Shown here: positions 33,858 to 43,190 of the stretch, piece after piece | Numbering within the stretch: the stretch's first letter is position 1 | How the letters are laid out: every line of letters begins with the position of its first letter | Origin: Snodgrassella alvi_G | Lineage (GTDB): Bacteria; Pseudomonadota; Gammaproteobacteria; Burkholderiales; Neisseriaceae | Length of the DNA stretch: 47,399 nt | Assembly: GCA_946478525.1 (NCBI GenBank) | Contig: CAMLCH010000013.1 | Coordinates: forward strand, 1 to 47,399 | Reading direction: 5' to 3' | Program-made: the position numbers and the translations under genes | Notes under the pieces: model-generated | What the model was told of the DNA's origin: nothing | What the model saw: the letters and a program-made list of their open reading frames with translations, nothing else | The model's database searches: none

Positions 33858-35786
33858 TTATTGTCCTCTTAAAAATAAGGCATCTAAATCTTCCAAGCGC
33901 AATTTCACCCAAGTTGGCCGTCCATGATTGCATTGATTAGCACGCTCAGTTTGTTCCATTTCGCGTAAAAGTGCATTCATTTCTGGTAAAGTTAATTTTC
34001 GACCGGCGCGAACCGAACCATGGCAAGCAAGAGTTGAAAGAATATGGTTTTCCTGCTCCTGAATAATATTGCTACTGCCAAATTGCATCATATCCGCCAA
34101 AACTTTCTGGAGAAGTTTTTTAATATTACTTTTAATCAGCATTGCTGGTACGCTGTGAATGACGATATTTTGCTCTTGAACAGTTACATCTAAACCATAA
34201 TCTTTTAATTGCTTACTGAATTCTGCAACTGTAGCTATTTCTTCATTACTGCCGCAAAAACTTACTGGTATCAGTAATGCTTGACTGGATACCTGACCAT
34301 TTTGCTGACGTTGTTGTTTCATTTTTTCATAGTTAACCCGTTCCGCCGATGCGTGCATATCCACTAGGATTAAGGCATCAGTCGTTTGGGCAAGAATATA
34401 GATATCCAGTAATTGAGCGATGGCATAACCCAGCGGCGGTATGACTGCATTAGATTCGCTAGTCTCGTCATTTTGCGGGATTTGAGTTATACCTTGCGAT
34501 TGCTCCAAATGGTCTAATTCACTATCTAATAGTTTTGCGACATTATATTGTTCCTGATTTGCGGTCGATTCATTCTGATAAAGCTGAGCATAAGTTTTTA
34601 AAGCACTTTGCGTCTCTTTTAAACTTAATGGACTTTGTACAGGTGGTCGACTCATACGATAGGGCGCTGGTGCTTGTGATGGAATTTTATTCTGAGCAGA
34701 TTGTGCAGCAGTAAATAAACGTTGTACAGCTTCTGGCTGTTTGTGCATGATATCGTTTAGCACTTTATCTGGCTGAGATATAGATTCTGTATGCTTTGCA
34801 TTGGTGTTTGCTAAATATTTATTTAAAGTATGAAAAACCAATTGATGGATGGCCTGACTATGTCGAAAACGAACCTCAGTTTTGGTGGGGTGGATATTGG
34901 CATCAACTTCTGCTGGAGGTAGCGTGAGAAATAAAACAAAAACCGGTGTTTGTGCCAAATGTAAAACGTCATGGTAAGCCTGTTTGACAGCATGCAAAAT
35001 CACTTTATCGCGTACAAAGCGATTATTGACAAAAATATATTGCTGACTGGTTTTCCCTTGTGCAAAGGTAGGTTTGGCGATCAATCCGTGCAAACGAATG
35101 CCATCAATGGTTTCATCAACAGGGAGACTGGCGGCAATAAAATCTTCACCCATGATGGTGGCACAACGTGCAGTTAATGGCTGTGCAGGCAAGCTTAAAA
35201 TATTTTTATCATTATGAGTTAAGGTGAAAGCCACATCTGGATTAGCTATCGCTAGTCTTTCTACCATAGTGCGACAATGAGCAAATTCCGTACTGATTGA
35301 TTTCAGAAACTGTCTTCTGGCTGGTGTATTAAAAAATAGTTCAACTACTTCTACGGATGTTCCCGGGGCATGAGCAGCAGCTTTGACTGCGCTTTGCTTT
35401 CCATCTTCAGCATAGACCTGGGTAGCGTATTTAGCTTCTACCGGACGGCTGGTAAGGGTAAGACGACTTACTGATGCAATACTGGCTAGACCTTCACCAC
35501 GAAATCCCATGCTGACAACTTTTTCTAGATCCTCTAGCGAACGAATTTTGCTAGTGGCATGGCGTTGTAAAGCAAGGGAAACATCTTCTTCATTCATGCC
35601 CATACCATTGTCAGTGACAGATAACCTTTTTATTCCACCGCTCTCCAATTGAATATTAATGCTGGTAGCTTTAGCATCCAGACTATTTTCAATTATTTCT
35701 TTTAAAGCGTTAGCCGGACGTTCAATCACTTCACCTGCAGCAATCTGATTAATAAGATGGTCGGGCAATAAATGGATTTGAGTCAT
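33858..35786 (-). CDS. mutL: DNA mismatch repair protein MutL
   Basis: A 642-residue MutL. The GHKL ATPase domain is N-terminal: LINQIAAGEVIERPANALKE, EIIENSLDA with the catalytic Glu, DNGMGM, GFRGEGLASIASV, and the C-end FVNNRFVRDK. A Gln/Ser-rich linker spans about 330-450. The C-terminal domain carries the endonuclease motif DMHASAERVNYE, matching D(M/Q)HA-x2-E-x4-E, plus ACHGSVRAG and QCNHGRP. This MutL should therefore nick DNA itself, as expected where MutH is absent. AGG is six bases before ATG 35786; TTG 35792 is less likely. It lies 46 bp after dedA and is probably co-transcribed. Confidence 0.97.
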   Translation of the reverse strand: MTQIHLLPDHLINQIAAGEVIERPANALKEIIENSLDAKATSINIQLESGGIKRLSVTDNGMGMNEEDVSLALQRHATSKIRSLEDLEKVVSMGFRGEGLASIASVSRLTLTSRPVEAKYATQVYAEDGKQSAVKAAAHAPGTSVEVVELFFNTPARRQFLKSISTEFAHCRTMVERLAIANPDVAFTLTHNDKNILSLPAQPLTARCATIMGEDFIAASLPVDETIDGIRLHGLIAKPTFAQGKTSQQYIFVNNRFVRDKVILHAVKQAYHDVLHLAQTPVFVLFLTLPPAEVDANIHPTKTEVRFRHSQAIHQLVFHTLNKYLANTNAKHTESISQPDKVLNDIMHKQPEAVQRLFTAAQSAQNKIPSQAPAPYRMSRPPVQSPLSLKETQSALKTYAQLYQNESTANQEQYNVAKLLDSELDHLEQSQGITQIPQNDETSESNAVIPPLGYAIAQLLDIYILAQTTDALILVDMHASAERVNYEKMKQQRQQNGQVSSQALLIPVSFCGSNEEIATVAEFSKQLKDYGLDVTVQEQNIVIHSVPAMLIKSNIKKLLQKVLADMMQFGSSNIIQEQENHILSTLACHGSVRAGRKLTLPEMNALLREMEQTERANQCNHGRPTWVKLRLEDLDALFLRGQ

Positions 35787-35832
35787 GATCAACCTGTAAT
35801 GTAAGCAAATGTCAGAGAACTGAAAAACAGAC

Positions 35833-36483
35833 TCAGATGTTTTTGTGACTACTTAGTTTATGGCGGATGATCTCAATAATGGCCGGCAACAAAGACATAG
35901 CAATGATTGTGATCAGAACCAAAGATAAATTTTCTTTAATATAAGACAAATTACCAAAGAAATAACCTGCATATGAGAACATTAAAACCCATATAACTGC
36001 ACCAATACAATTGTAGCGAATAAAGTGAGCATAATTCATATGCCCCATGCCAGCTACAAAAGGGGCGAAAGTACGGACAATTGGCATAAACCGCGCAATA
36101 ATTATGGTTTTACCACCATGCTGCTGATAAAAATTTTCTGTTTTATGCAAATAAACTTGTTTAAAAATCTTTGATTGCGGATTGGCAAATAACCGTTCAC
36201 CAAAATATTTGCCTATAGCAAAATTGACAGCATCACCAATAATGGCTGCTATCAGTAATAGCAGTACCAATAAATGAACATTCATTTCGCCGACTGCCGC
36301 TATACTACCGGCGGCAAACAATAAAGAATCACCCGGTAAAAATGGTGTAACCACCAAACCTGTTTCACAGAATATCAGCATAAACAAAATTGCATAAATC
36401 CATGTGCCATATTGAGTAACCAGAAATTGCAGGTGTTGATCAATATGTAATATAAAGTCAATAACAACAGAGATAAAATCCAT
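35833..36483 (-). CDS. DedA-family membrane protein
   Basis: A 216-residue inner-membrane protein of the DedA/VTT superfamily. The features are clear: the membrane-embedded acidic pair in FCETGLVVTPFLPGDSLLF and the basic motif ARFMPIVRTFAPFVAGMGHM. Re-entrant and transmembrane helices surround them, and the tail is short and basic (RHKLSSHKN). DedA proteins of this type (YqjA/YghB-like) support envelope homeostasis and undecaprenyl-phosphate or phospholipid recycling and need the proton motive force. Gene order dedA-mutL. Divergent from ettA. Confidence 0.92.
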   Translation of the reverse strand: MDFISVVIDFILHIDQHLQFLVTQYGTWIYAILFMLIFCETGLVVTPFLPGDSLLFAAGSIAAVGEMNVHLLVLLLLIAAIIGDAVNFAIGKYFGERLFANPQSKIFKQVYLHKTENFYQQHGGKTIIIARFMPIVRTFAPFVAGMGHMNYAHFIRYNCIGAVIWVLMFSYAGYFFGNLSYIKENLSLVLITIIAMSLLPAIIEIIRHKLSSHKNI

Positions 36484-36574
36484 AGACTTTCGGGAAAATG
36501 ATAAAAATCCTTATTTTAACGCAAACTTGGGCTCAGGAAGTCTTATTTGCATGATAAAATATTAATTATTTGAG

Positions 36575-36599
36575 TTGACAGCCAGAGAAAAGCGGCTGT
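36575..36599 (+). promoter_or_regulatory. Dyad in the ettA leader
   Basis: ACAGCC (36578-36583) and GGCTGT (36594-36599) flank a 10-nt A-rich loop about 35 bp before the ettA start. A TTGACA hexamer overlaps the first arm, but no -10 follows at the right distance. It may be a leader hairpin. Confidence 0.3.
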
Positions 36600-36634
36600 T
36601 GCTGAAAGCATAACCTTACCAAAGATAACATCAT

Positions 36635-38302
36635 ATGAGTCAATATGTTTATTCTATGCTGCGTGTCAGCAAAACTGTGCCTCCACAGAAACAAATTATT
36701 AAAGATATTTCCTTATCTTTTTTTCCCGGCGCTAAAATTGGTTTACTGGGATTGAATGGTGCCGGAAAGTCTACAGTTTTAAAAATTATGGCTGGCGTAG
36801 ATACCGAATTTGAAGGTGAAGCGGTACCTATGAGCGGTATTAAGATTGGTTATTTACCTCAAGAACCTCAACTTGACGCAAATAAAACTGTCCGTGAAGA
36901 AGTGGAATCTGGAATGGGTGAGGTAGCCGGAGCACAGAAAAGACTGGAAGAAGTCTATGCAGCTTATGCTGAACCGGATGCAGATTTTGAAGCATTGGCA
37001 GAAGAACAGGCACGACTGGAAGCGATTATTACCGCTGGAGCCGGTGATAACATGGAGCATCAACTGGAAATTGCTGCTGATGCCTTACGCTTACCTGACT
37101 GGGATGCCAAAATCAGTACGCTTTCCGGTGGTGAAAAACGTCGCGTGGCATTATGCAAATTATTACTAAGTAAACCGGATATGTTATTGCTGGATGAACC
37201 AACTAACCATCTAGATGCAGAATCGGTTGAGTGGCTGGAACAGTTTTTAGTCAGATTTCCCGGCACGGTTGTTGCCGTAACGCATGATCGTTATTTTCTT
37301 GATAATGCAGCGGAATGGATACTAGAGCTTGATCGCGGGCAAGGTATTCCGTGGAAAGGGAATTACAGCTCATGGTTGGAACAAAAAGAAGCTCGCCTGC
37401 AAAATGAGGCTAAGGCAGAAGCTGCCAGAATTAAGGCCATGAAACATGAGCTGGAATGGGTACGGCAGAATGCTAAAGGTCGACAGGCTAAATCGAAAGC
37501 TCGTCTGGCGCGTTTTGAAGAAATGAGTAATTATGAATATCAAAAGCGGAATGAAACGCAGGAAATTTTTATTCCGGTGGCCGAACGATTAGGAAATGAA
37601 GTAATTGAATTTGTAAATGTTAGCAAAAGCTATGGTGACAAATTACTGATTGATGATTTAAGTTTCAAAATTCCTCCCGGTGCAATCGTTGGTGTAATAG
37701 GTCCCAATGGTGCTGGTAAATCCACTTTGTTTAAGCTCATCACTGGACAAGAACAATCTGATTCAGGTCAGGTCAAAATTGGTCAAACTGTAAAAATGTC
37801 GCTGGTTGATCAGAGCCGGCATGGTTTGCATGAAGATAAAAGTGTGTTTGATGAGATTGCCGAAGGAAGAGATATTCTTCAGGTAGGACAATTTGAAATC
37901 CCGGCCCGTGCTTATTTGGGACGCTTTAATTTTAAAGGCAGTGATCAAAGTAAAATGGTAGGCAAATTATCTGGTGGTGAACGGGGGCGGTTGCATTTGG
38001 CCAAAACTTTGATTTCTGGTGGTAATGTATTGCTACTGGACGAACCTTCCAATGATCTGGATGTTGAGACTTTGCGGGCACTGGAAGATGCATTACTTGA
38101 ATTTGCCGGTAGTGTCTTAGTTGTTTCACATGACCGCTGGTTTCTGGATCGGATTGCAACCCATATTCTGGCTGCAGAAGGGGATTCGAAATGGGTTTTC
38201 TTTGATGGCAACTATCAGGAATACGAGGCAGATAAAAAACGTCGTTTAGGTGAGGAGGGTGCCAAACCTAAACGCATTCGCTATAAACCAGTTACTCGCT
38301 AA
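36635..38302 (+). CDS. ettA: Energy-dependent translational throttle protein EttA (ABC-F)
   Basis: A 555-residue soluble ABC-F ATPase, the same length as E. coli EttA. NBD1 has GLNGAGKST, LSGGEKRRVAL and LLLDEPTNHLD. NBD2 has GPNGAGKST, LSGGERGRLHLA and LLLDEPSNDLD. Between them lie the arm and the charged linker that contacts the ribosomal E site and P-site tRNA. The N-terminus SQYVYSMLRVSKTVPPQK is diagnostic. EttA gates entry into elongation according to ADP/ATP. The ribosome site is weak. A hairpin follows the gene. Confidence 0.96.
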   Translation: MSQYVYSMLRVSKTVPPQKQIIKDISLSFFPGAKIGLLGLNGAGKSTVLKIMAGVDTEFEGEAVPMSGIKIGYLPQEPQLDANKTVREEVESGMGEVAGAQKRLEEVYAAYAEPDADFEALAEEQARLEAIITAGAGDNMEHQLEIAADALRLPDWDAKISTLSGGEKRRVALCKLLLSKPDMLLLDEPTNHLDAESVEWLEQFLVRFPGTVVAVTHDRYFLDNAAEWILELDRGQGIPWKGNYSSWLEQKEARLQNEAKAEAARIKAMKHELEWVRQNAKGRQAKSKARLARFEEMSNYEYQKRNETQEIFIPVAERLGNEVIEFVNVSKSYGDKLLIDDLSFKIPPGAIVGVIGPNGAGKSTLFKLITGQEQSDSGQVKIGQTVKMSLVDQSRHGLHEDKSVFDEIAEGRDILQVGQFEIPARAYLGRFNFKGSDQSKMVGKLSGGERGRLHLAKTLISGGNVLLLDEPSNDLDVETLRALEDALLEFAGSVLVVSHDRWFLDRIATHILAAEGDSKWVFFDGNYQEYEADKKRRLGEEGAKPKRIRYKPVTR

Positions 38303-38314
38303 TTCATTATTTAC

Positions 38315-38350
38315 AGGACAAGTTAATTTAATATGCTCACTTGTCCTTTC
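38315..38350 (+). terminator. Probable terminator of ettA
   Basis: AGGACAAGT (38315-38323) and ACTTGTCCT (38339-38347) form a 9-bp stem with a 15-nt loop, followed by TTCTCT. It starts 12 bp after the ettA stop; the U-run is poor. Confidence 0.6.
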
Positions 38351-38429
38351 TCTAATCTTCTTTATTTCTGGCACATTTATTTCCCGCAGTAATCTGCGCT
38401 AAGCTAAGCGTATTTTTAGCAAACTCATA

Positions 38430-38457
38430 CTTGAAAATATCCTATTTAGCACCATTT
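38430..38457 (+). promoter_or_regulatory. Sigma-32 (RpoH) heat-shock promoter of lon
   Basis: CTTGAAA (38430-38436), a 13-nt spacer, then CACCATTT (38450-38457) fit the sigma-32 consensus CTTGAAA-N(12-14)-CCCCATNT with one mismatch. The predicted start, near 38464, leaves a 40-nt leader before lon. Lon is a classic RpoH target, so the assignment is consistent. Confidence 0.75.
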
Positions 38458-38503
38458 CAACTGTCAATTTTAATATCTATTTACAGAAAGATTGAGGCAC
38501 TAT

Positions 38504-40954
38504 ATGGCCGAAGTTTTCGATTCTCCTCAATTGCAGCCGACAGCAATGGTAATGCTGCCTTTGCGTGATGTAGTTGTTTATCCGCATATGGTACTGCCTC
38601 TTTTCGTCGGTCGAGAAAAATCCATAGCAGCACTTGATACTGCTATGGAACGCAATGAGCCGGTGTTTTTGCTGGCGCAAAAAAATGCTGATACTGATGA
38701 ACCGCATGCAGAAGACATGTATGAAATGGGCACGGTGGCTAATATTCTACAGGTGCTTAAACTACCCGACGGTACCGTCAAAGTACTGGTTGAAGGTCTA
38801 TTCCGTGCCAAAGTTACCCATATCGATGAAAGCGGTTCTTATGTAGAAGCGCATATTGAAGAATGCAAAGATTCGGTTTCTTCTGCGGATGATCTGGAAG
38901 CATTACGTCGAACTTTATTGTCTCAGTTTGATCAGCTGGCAAAACTGAATAAAAAAATTCCTGCTGAAGTAATTACCACTATACAGGGAATTGAAGATAA
39001 CAGCAGACTGGCTGATACCATAGCTGCTCATTTACAGTTGAAACTGGAGCAACGACAGAATATTCTGACTTTGATTGATGTGACCAGTCGCCTTGAGCAT
39101 CTCTTACATTTGCTGGAAACCGAACTGGATATTTTACAGGTCGAAAAAAGGATTCGCGGTCGCGTTAAGAGGCAGATGGAGAAATCACAGCGCGAATATT
39201 ACCTCAATGAGCAAGTTAAGGCGATTCAGAAAGAATTAGGTGAAGAAGATGATGATCTGACTGAGTTGGAAAATCAGATTCGCTCTGCTGGTATGAGTAA
39301 GGAAGCGGAAGAAAAATGTCTGTCGGAATTAAAAAAATTGCGAATGATGCCGCCAATGTCTGCTGAATCAACGGTTGTGCGCAACTATATTGATACCTTG
39401 CTAGACTTACCTTGGAAAAATAAAACTAAAATCAGTAAAAATATTGCAAAAGCTGATTTGGTTTTAAATGCAGATCATTACGGTTTAGAGAAAGTTAAAG
39501 AACGCATTTTAGAATATCTGGCCGTACAAAAACGCATGAATCGGTTAAAAGGTCCTATCCTATGTCTGGTTGGACCACCCGGTGTGGGTAAAACTTCTCT
39601 GGGCGAATCGATTGCTAAGGCCACTGGTCGCAAATATGTGCGCATGGCTTTAGGTGGTGTACATGATGAAAGTGAAATTCGTGGCCATCGTCGCACCTAT
39701 ATTGGCTCCATGCCTGGTAAAATATTGCAAAATATGGCTAAGGTTGGTGTTAAAAATCCCTTATTTTTACTGGATGAAGTAGATAAATTAGGTAACGATT
39801 TCCGTGGTGATCCTGCCAGTGCCTTGCTGGAGGTGCTGGATCCAGAACAAAATCATTCTTTTGTGGATCACTATGCTGAAGTTGAATTTGATCTGTCAGA
39901 TGTGATGTTTATTGCGACCTCCAATAGCCTAAATATACCTACTCCCTTACTGGATAGAATGGAGATTATTCGTTTATCAGGGTATACCGAAGACGAAAAA
40001 ATCAATATTGCTATGAATTATCTGGTAGCTAAACAAATCCAGCAAAATGGTGTCCGCGAAGATGAAATATGTATCGAAGAGTCAGCTATCCGCGACATAA
40101 TACGCTACTACACACGTGAGGCCGGTGTGCGCTCCTTAGATCGCGAAATTGCTAAAATTTGTCGTAAAGTGGTAATGAAACAAGCTTTACTGGCTGAAAA
40201 TGCACCGAAAACTAAAAGCAAAAGTAAGCGCAGTAAAAAGGCTGAAACAGTAGTAGTCAACGCAGATAATCTGCATGATTATCTTGGTGTGCGTCGATTT
40301 GACTATGGGGTGGCTGAAAGTGAAAATCGTATTGGTCAGGTAACTGGTTTGGCATGGACTGAAGTGGGTGGCGAATTGCTCACTATTGAAGCAAGTAAAT
40401 TCCGTGGTAAAGGTAATATTTTACGTACCGGTAAGTTGGGGGATGTGATGCAGGAATCGGTCAGTGCGGCCTGGAGTGTTGTACGTTCGCGTGCCGAATC
40501 GCTAGGGATAGAGCCTGATTTCTATGAAAAAAATGACATTCACGTTCATGTTCCCGAAGGGGCAACACCTAAAGATGGTCCCAGTGCTGGTAGTGCTATC
40601 ACTCTGGCAATTGTATCAGCTTTTACCGGTATCCCTGTGAGAGCAGATGTAGCCATGACTGGTGAGATCACTCTGCGTGGTGAAATTTTACCAATAGGCG
40701 GATTGAAAGAAAAGCTACTGGCGGCTTTACGTGGTGGCATTAAACACGTTTTAATTCCTCACGGCAACATCAAAGATTTGGACGAAATTCCGGCCAACAT
40801 TAGTGATGAGCTGACCATTCATCCGGTTAAATGGATTGATGAGGTGCTTAATTTGGGTTTAGCCTATGCACCGACCCCATGGCAGGACGTTTCCGAAGAA
40901 CAGCTAATAGCTAAAACACCTAGTAAGTCAACAACTAAAACTATAAAACACTGA
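38504..40954 (+). CDS. lon: ATP-dependent protease Lon
   Basis: An 816-residue Lon of the bacterial A type. The N-terminal substrate-binding LAN domain (1-205) and a coiled coil precede the AAA+ module: Walker A GPPGVGKT (357-364), Walker B FLLDEVDK (421-428). The protease domain has Ser694 in PKDGPSAGS and Lys737 in GGLKEKLLA, the 43-residue spacing seen in E. coli (679/722). A short Lys/Ser-rich insertion (about 566-580) separates AAA+ and protease parts. GAGG lies six bases before ATG 38504; TTG 38492 is rejected. Degrades misfolded and regulatory proteins; the upstream promoter is heat-shock type. Confidence 0.98.
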   Translation: MAEVFDSPQLQPTAMVMLPLRDVVVYPHMVLPLFVGREKSIAALDTAMERNEPVFLLAQKNADTDEPHAEDMYEMGTVANILQVLKLPDGTVKVLVEGLFRAKVTHIDESGSYVEAHIEECKDSVSSADDLEALRRTLLSQFDQLAKLNKKIPAEVITTIQGIEDNSRLADTIAAHLQLKLEQRQNILTLIDVTSRLEHLLHLLETELDILQVEKRIRGRVKRQMEKSQREYYLNEQVKAIQKELGEEDDDLTELENQIRSAGMSKEAEEKCLSELKKLRMMPPMSAESTVVRNYIDTLLDLPWKNKTKISKNIAKADLVLNADHYGLEKVKERILEYLAVQKRMNRLKGPILCLVGPPGVGKTSLGESIAKATGRKYVRMALGGVHDESEIRGHRRTYIGSMPGKILQNMAKVGVKNPLFLLDEVDKLGNDFRGDPASALLEVLDPEQNHSFVDHYAEVEFDLSDVMFIATSNSLNIPTPLLDRMEIIRLSGYTEDEKINIAMNYLVAKQIQQNGVREDEICIEESAIRDIIRYYTREAGVRSLDREIAKICRKVVMKQALLAENAPKTKSKSKRSKKAETVVVNADNLHDYLGVRRFDYGVAESENRIGQVTGLAWTEVGGELLTIEASKFRGKGNILRTGKLGDVMQESVSAAWSVVRSRAESLGIEPDFYEKNDIHVHVPEGATPKDGPSAGSAITLAIVSAFTGIPVRADVAMTGEITLRGEILPIGGLKEKLLAALRGGIKHVLIPHGNIKDLDEIPANISDELTIHPVKWIDEVLNLGLAYAPTPWQDVSEEQLIAKTPSKSTTKTIKH

Positions 40955-40959
40955 TATGC

Positions 40960-40998
40960 AGCCATTCACCAACAAAATTGGTGAATGGCTTAATTTTT
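40960..40998 (+). terminator. Rho-independent terminator of lon
   Basis: GCCATTCACCAA (40961-40972) and TTGGTGAATGGC (40978-40989) form a perfect 12-bp stem with loop CAAAA, followed by TTAATTTTT. It starts 6 bp after the lon stop. Confidence 0.93.
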
Positions 40999-41031
40999 AT
41001 CTGAGATTTACAATTATGCCAGTATCAACGC

Positions 41032-41061
41032 TTGACACAGAGAATTTGAGCTTGCTATAAA
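41032..41061 (+). promoter_or_regulatory. Sigma-70 promoter of hupB
   Basis: A consensus -35 TTGACA (41032-41037) and TATAAA (41056-41061) are spaced by 18 bp. They lie 84 bp before the GTG start of the HU gene and right after the lon terminator, so HU has a strong promoter of its own. Confidence 0.75.
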
Positions 41062-41144
41062 GTATAGGTATTGTAATGGTTAGGTACTGGTAAGCAAGGG
41101 TATCTGAACATAATATGAACATCACAACAGAAAGGGACTTTATT

Positions 41145-41414
41145 GTGAATAAGTCTGAATTGATTGAAGCTATTGCCCAAGAGGCTGATCTTTCCAAAGC
41201 CTCTGCTGCTAAGGCATTAGATGGCATGATCAGTGCAGTTACTAATGCTCTGAAAAGTGGCGATACTGTAACTCTGGTTGGTTTTGGTACATTTTATGTA
41301 GGTGAACGTGCCGCTCGTGCAGGACGTAACCCTAAAACTGGTGAGCCGTTGCAAATCAAAGCAGCTAAAACACCTAAGTTCCGTGCAGGTAAAGCATTGA
41401 AAGATGCTTTGTAA
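41145..41414 (+). CDS. hupB: DNA-binding protein HU-beta
   Basis: An 89-residue HU histone-like protein, dimeric, that bends DNA and compacts the nucleoid. The signature GFGTFYVGERAARAGRNPKTG (about 46-66) spans the DNA-binding beta arm, followed by PKFRAGKALKDAL. ATG 41115 would add ten residues unlike the family, whereas GTG 41145 follows AAAGGGA at a proper distance and gives the canonical MNKSELIEAIA, so GTG is the start. The lon-hupB-ppiD order is the same as in many Proteobacteria. Confidence 0.97.
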   Translation: MNKSELIEAIAQEADLSKASAAKALDGMISAVTNALKSGDTVTLVGFGTFYVGERAARAGRNPKTGEPLQIKAAKTPKFRAGKALKDAL

Positions 41415-41433
41415 TCCGCACATAGTGGTAGTG

Positions 41434-41461
41434 AAAAAAGGCGGTTGTTACCGCCTTTTTT
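41434..41461 (+). terminator. Rho-independent terminator of hupB
   Basis: AAAAAAGGCGG and CCGCCTTTTTT form an 11-bp stem with a 6-nt loop (TTGTTA), ending in a T6 run. It starts 20 bp after the stop. Confidence 0.95.
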
Positions 41462-41567
41462 CATAAATGTCGCAATTATGCATTTACTGCAAAAACGGCA
41501 TGGTTTAGCCACGAAAAAGACGCTACAATAGTGACCTTCAATTTGTTTAAAAAAGTAAGCTTCTTCT

Positions 41568-43100
41568 ATGTTCCACGTTGTCGAAAAATATAAAACACCT
41601 GCTAAGATAATACTGGGTCTGATATGTGTAAGTTTTGTGTTTGCTGGAGGCTACACCCTTGCCGCTCCTGGTACTGATTACATCAGCAAAGTTGGCGATA
41701 TTAAAATTAATATCAACGATGTCAACGAATTGCAGCGCCGTTATCAAAATGCTTCGCAACGAGAAATTAGCAAAGATATGGTTTATGGTGCTTTGCTTGA
41801 AGAAGCTTATCTGCAGCAAGAAGCTAAAGATTTAGGGATATCTGCCTCAATTGAGCAAATCAAACAAATTATTGCTAGTGATCCGGGTTTTCAGGAAAAC
41901 GGTAAATTTGACGAAACAAAGTATCGTAATTTTCTTACTCAAAGTGGTTTGTCTGAACGTGTACTGATCGAGAACATGAATAAACAGTACGCTATGCAAT
42001 CTATGCAAAATCTACTGCAAGCCGGCAATGTTGTCAGTGATGCACAAGCCAGACAAATTGTGGAATTATTGCAAGCATCCAGACAAATGCAAACAGTAAC
42101 TTTCAATTCTGCGTCATATGCTGATCAGATCAAAGTTGATGATGCTAAATTGCAAACCTATTATAATGCTAATAAAAAGAACTATTTTTTACCTTTGGGT
42201 ATTAAATTCGAATTTGTTCAGCTTTCTACAGTAGAACAGGCAAGTAAAGAAGTTGTCAGTCCTGAAGAACTAAAAGCTGCTTACGAACAAATACCTAGTA
42301 CTGCGTCCGCTCCAAAGCCTGAATTTGATAAAATTAAAGAGCAGCTAACGCAAGAAATTCAAATGCGTAAAGGTACTGCCGCGATTGCGAAACTGAAAGA
42401 ACAGCTAAGTGATCTGGCCTTTAAAAACCCGAATTCATTACAACCGATCAGTGAAAAACTAGGGCTGAAAATCAATAAAATAGATCAGGTCTGGACTACT
42501 AAAGAAATGGCTCAGGCAAATAATATGTCACAACCTTTGATTGATGTTCTATTTAATAATGATATGTTGGCTAAAAAATACAACTCAGATCCTATTGATA
42601 TGGGTAATGGTAATTACTGGGTAGTACGTGTATCTGATATACGTAAAGAACATCAGGGCACTTTCCAGGAAATGAAATCGCAAATCCAGCAGGACTATAT
42701 CGTTACAGAAAGTCAAAAACTGGCTGTTGCTGCTGCCAATCAAGCTTATAAAGCAGAATCCAGTGGTCAAAATCCCAATTTGTCATGGTCAGCTACTAGC
42801 GAACTTAATCCACAGCAAGCTTTGGCGACAATGTCAAAAGATGAATTTCAGGCATGGATGAAAGCCAAACCTACCAATGGCAAACCAGCATATGTATTGC
42901 TCAGTAATAGACCTAATCCGCTTTTAGTTAAGATACAATCCATTACTGTACCTAAAGATATGGCTACTATCCTGCCTCAAGCCAAGCAATTGATTAACAA
43001 AAATCTGACTCAATCTTTAGTTAACAATAATTATCTGTGGATGCAGTCGCGTTATAAAATCAAAAAAGGTGCACAAAAGCTGGAAAATAGCGATCAGTAA
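41568..43100 (+). CDS. ppiD: PpiD/SurA_N-type periplasmic chaperone, apparently without parvulin domain
   Basis: A 510-residue protein anchored by one N-terminal helix (IILGLICVSFVFAGGYTLA, about 14-32), with a SurA_N-like chaperone domain (ININDVNELQRRY ... FQENGKFDETKYRNFL). The C-terminal part matches the PpiD tail (DMGNGNYWVVRVSDI; later PKDMATILPQAKQL). E. coli PpiD is 623 residues with a parvulin domain in the middle. Here VSPEELKAAYEQIP passes within about ten residues into the helical region EFDKIKEQLTQEIQ, and the parvulin GG-D-G and F-LA motifs are not seen. It is probably a membrane-bound folding helper at the Sec translocon without isomerase activity. It follows lon and hupB. Confidence 0.87.
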   Translation: MFHVVEKYKTPAKIILGLICVSFVFAGGYTLAAPGTDYISKVGDIKININDVNELQRRYQNASQREISKDMVYGALLEEAYLQQEAKDLGISASIEQIKQIIASDPGFQENGKFDETKYRNFLTQSGLSERVLIENMNKQYAMQSMQNLLQAGNVVSDAQARQIVELLQASRQMQTVTFNSASYADQIKVDDAKLQTYYNANKKNYFLPLGIKFEFVQLSTVEQASKEVVSPEELKAAYEQIPSTASAPKPEFDKIKEQLTQEIQMRKGTAAIAKLKEQLSDLAFKNPNSLQPISEKLGLKINKIDQVWTTKEMAQANNMSQPLIDVLFNNDMLAKKYNSDPIDMGNGNYWVVRVSDIRKEHQGTFQEMKSQIQQDYIVTESQKLAVAAANQAYKAESSGQNPNLSWSATSELNPQQALATMSKDEFQAWMKAKPTNGKPAYVLLSNRPNPLLVKIQSITVPKDMATILPQAKQLINKNLTQSLVNNNYLWMQSRYKIKKGAQKLENSDQ

Positions 43101-43114
43101 ATGATTTTTTTAAC

Positions 43115-43150
43115 AGGCCTTGTAATAATTACAAGGCCTTTGTTTATTAT
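43115..43150 (+). terminator. Rho-independent terminator of ppiD
   Basis: AGGCCTTGTAAT (43115-43126) and ATTACAAGGCCT (43128-43139) are perfect inverted 12-mers around one base, followed by TTGTTTATT. They begin 14 bp after the stop. Confidence 0.9.
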
Positions 43151-43190
43151 TTTGATCAGACTCTGCCTGCATCTCTAATAAAGGAAAATT

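Noticed and set aside
33736..33927. A 63-codon plus-strand frame overlapping the 3' end of mutL
   Set aside because: Runs antisense into mutL, has no ribosome site and no family resemblance.
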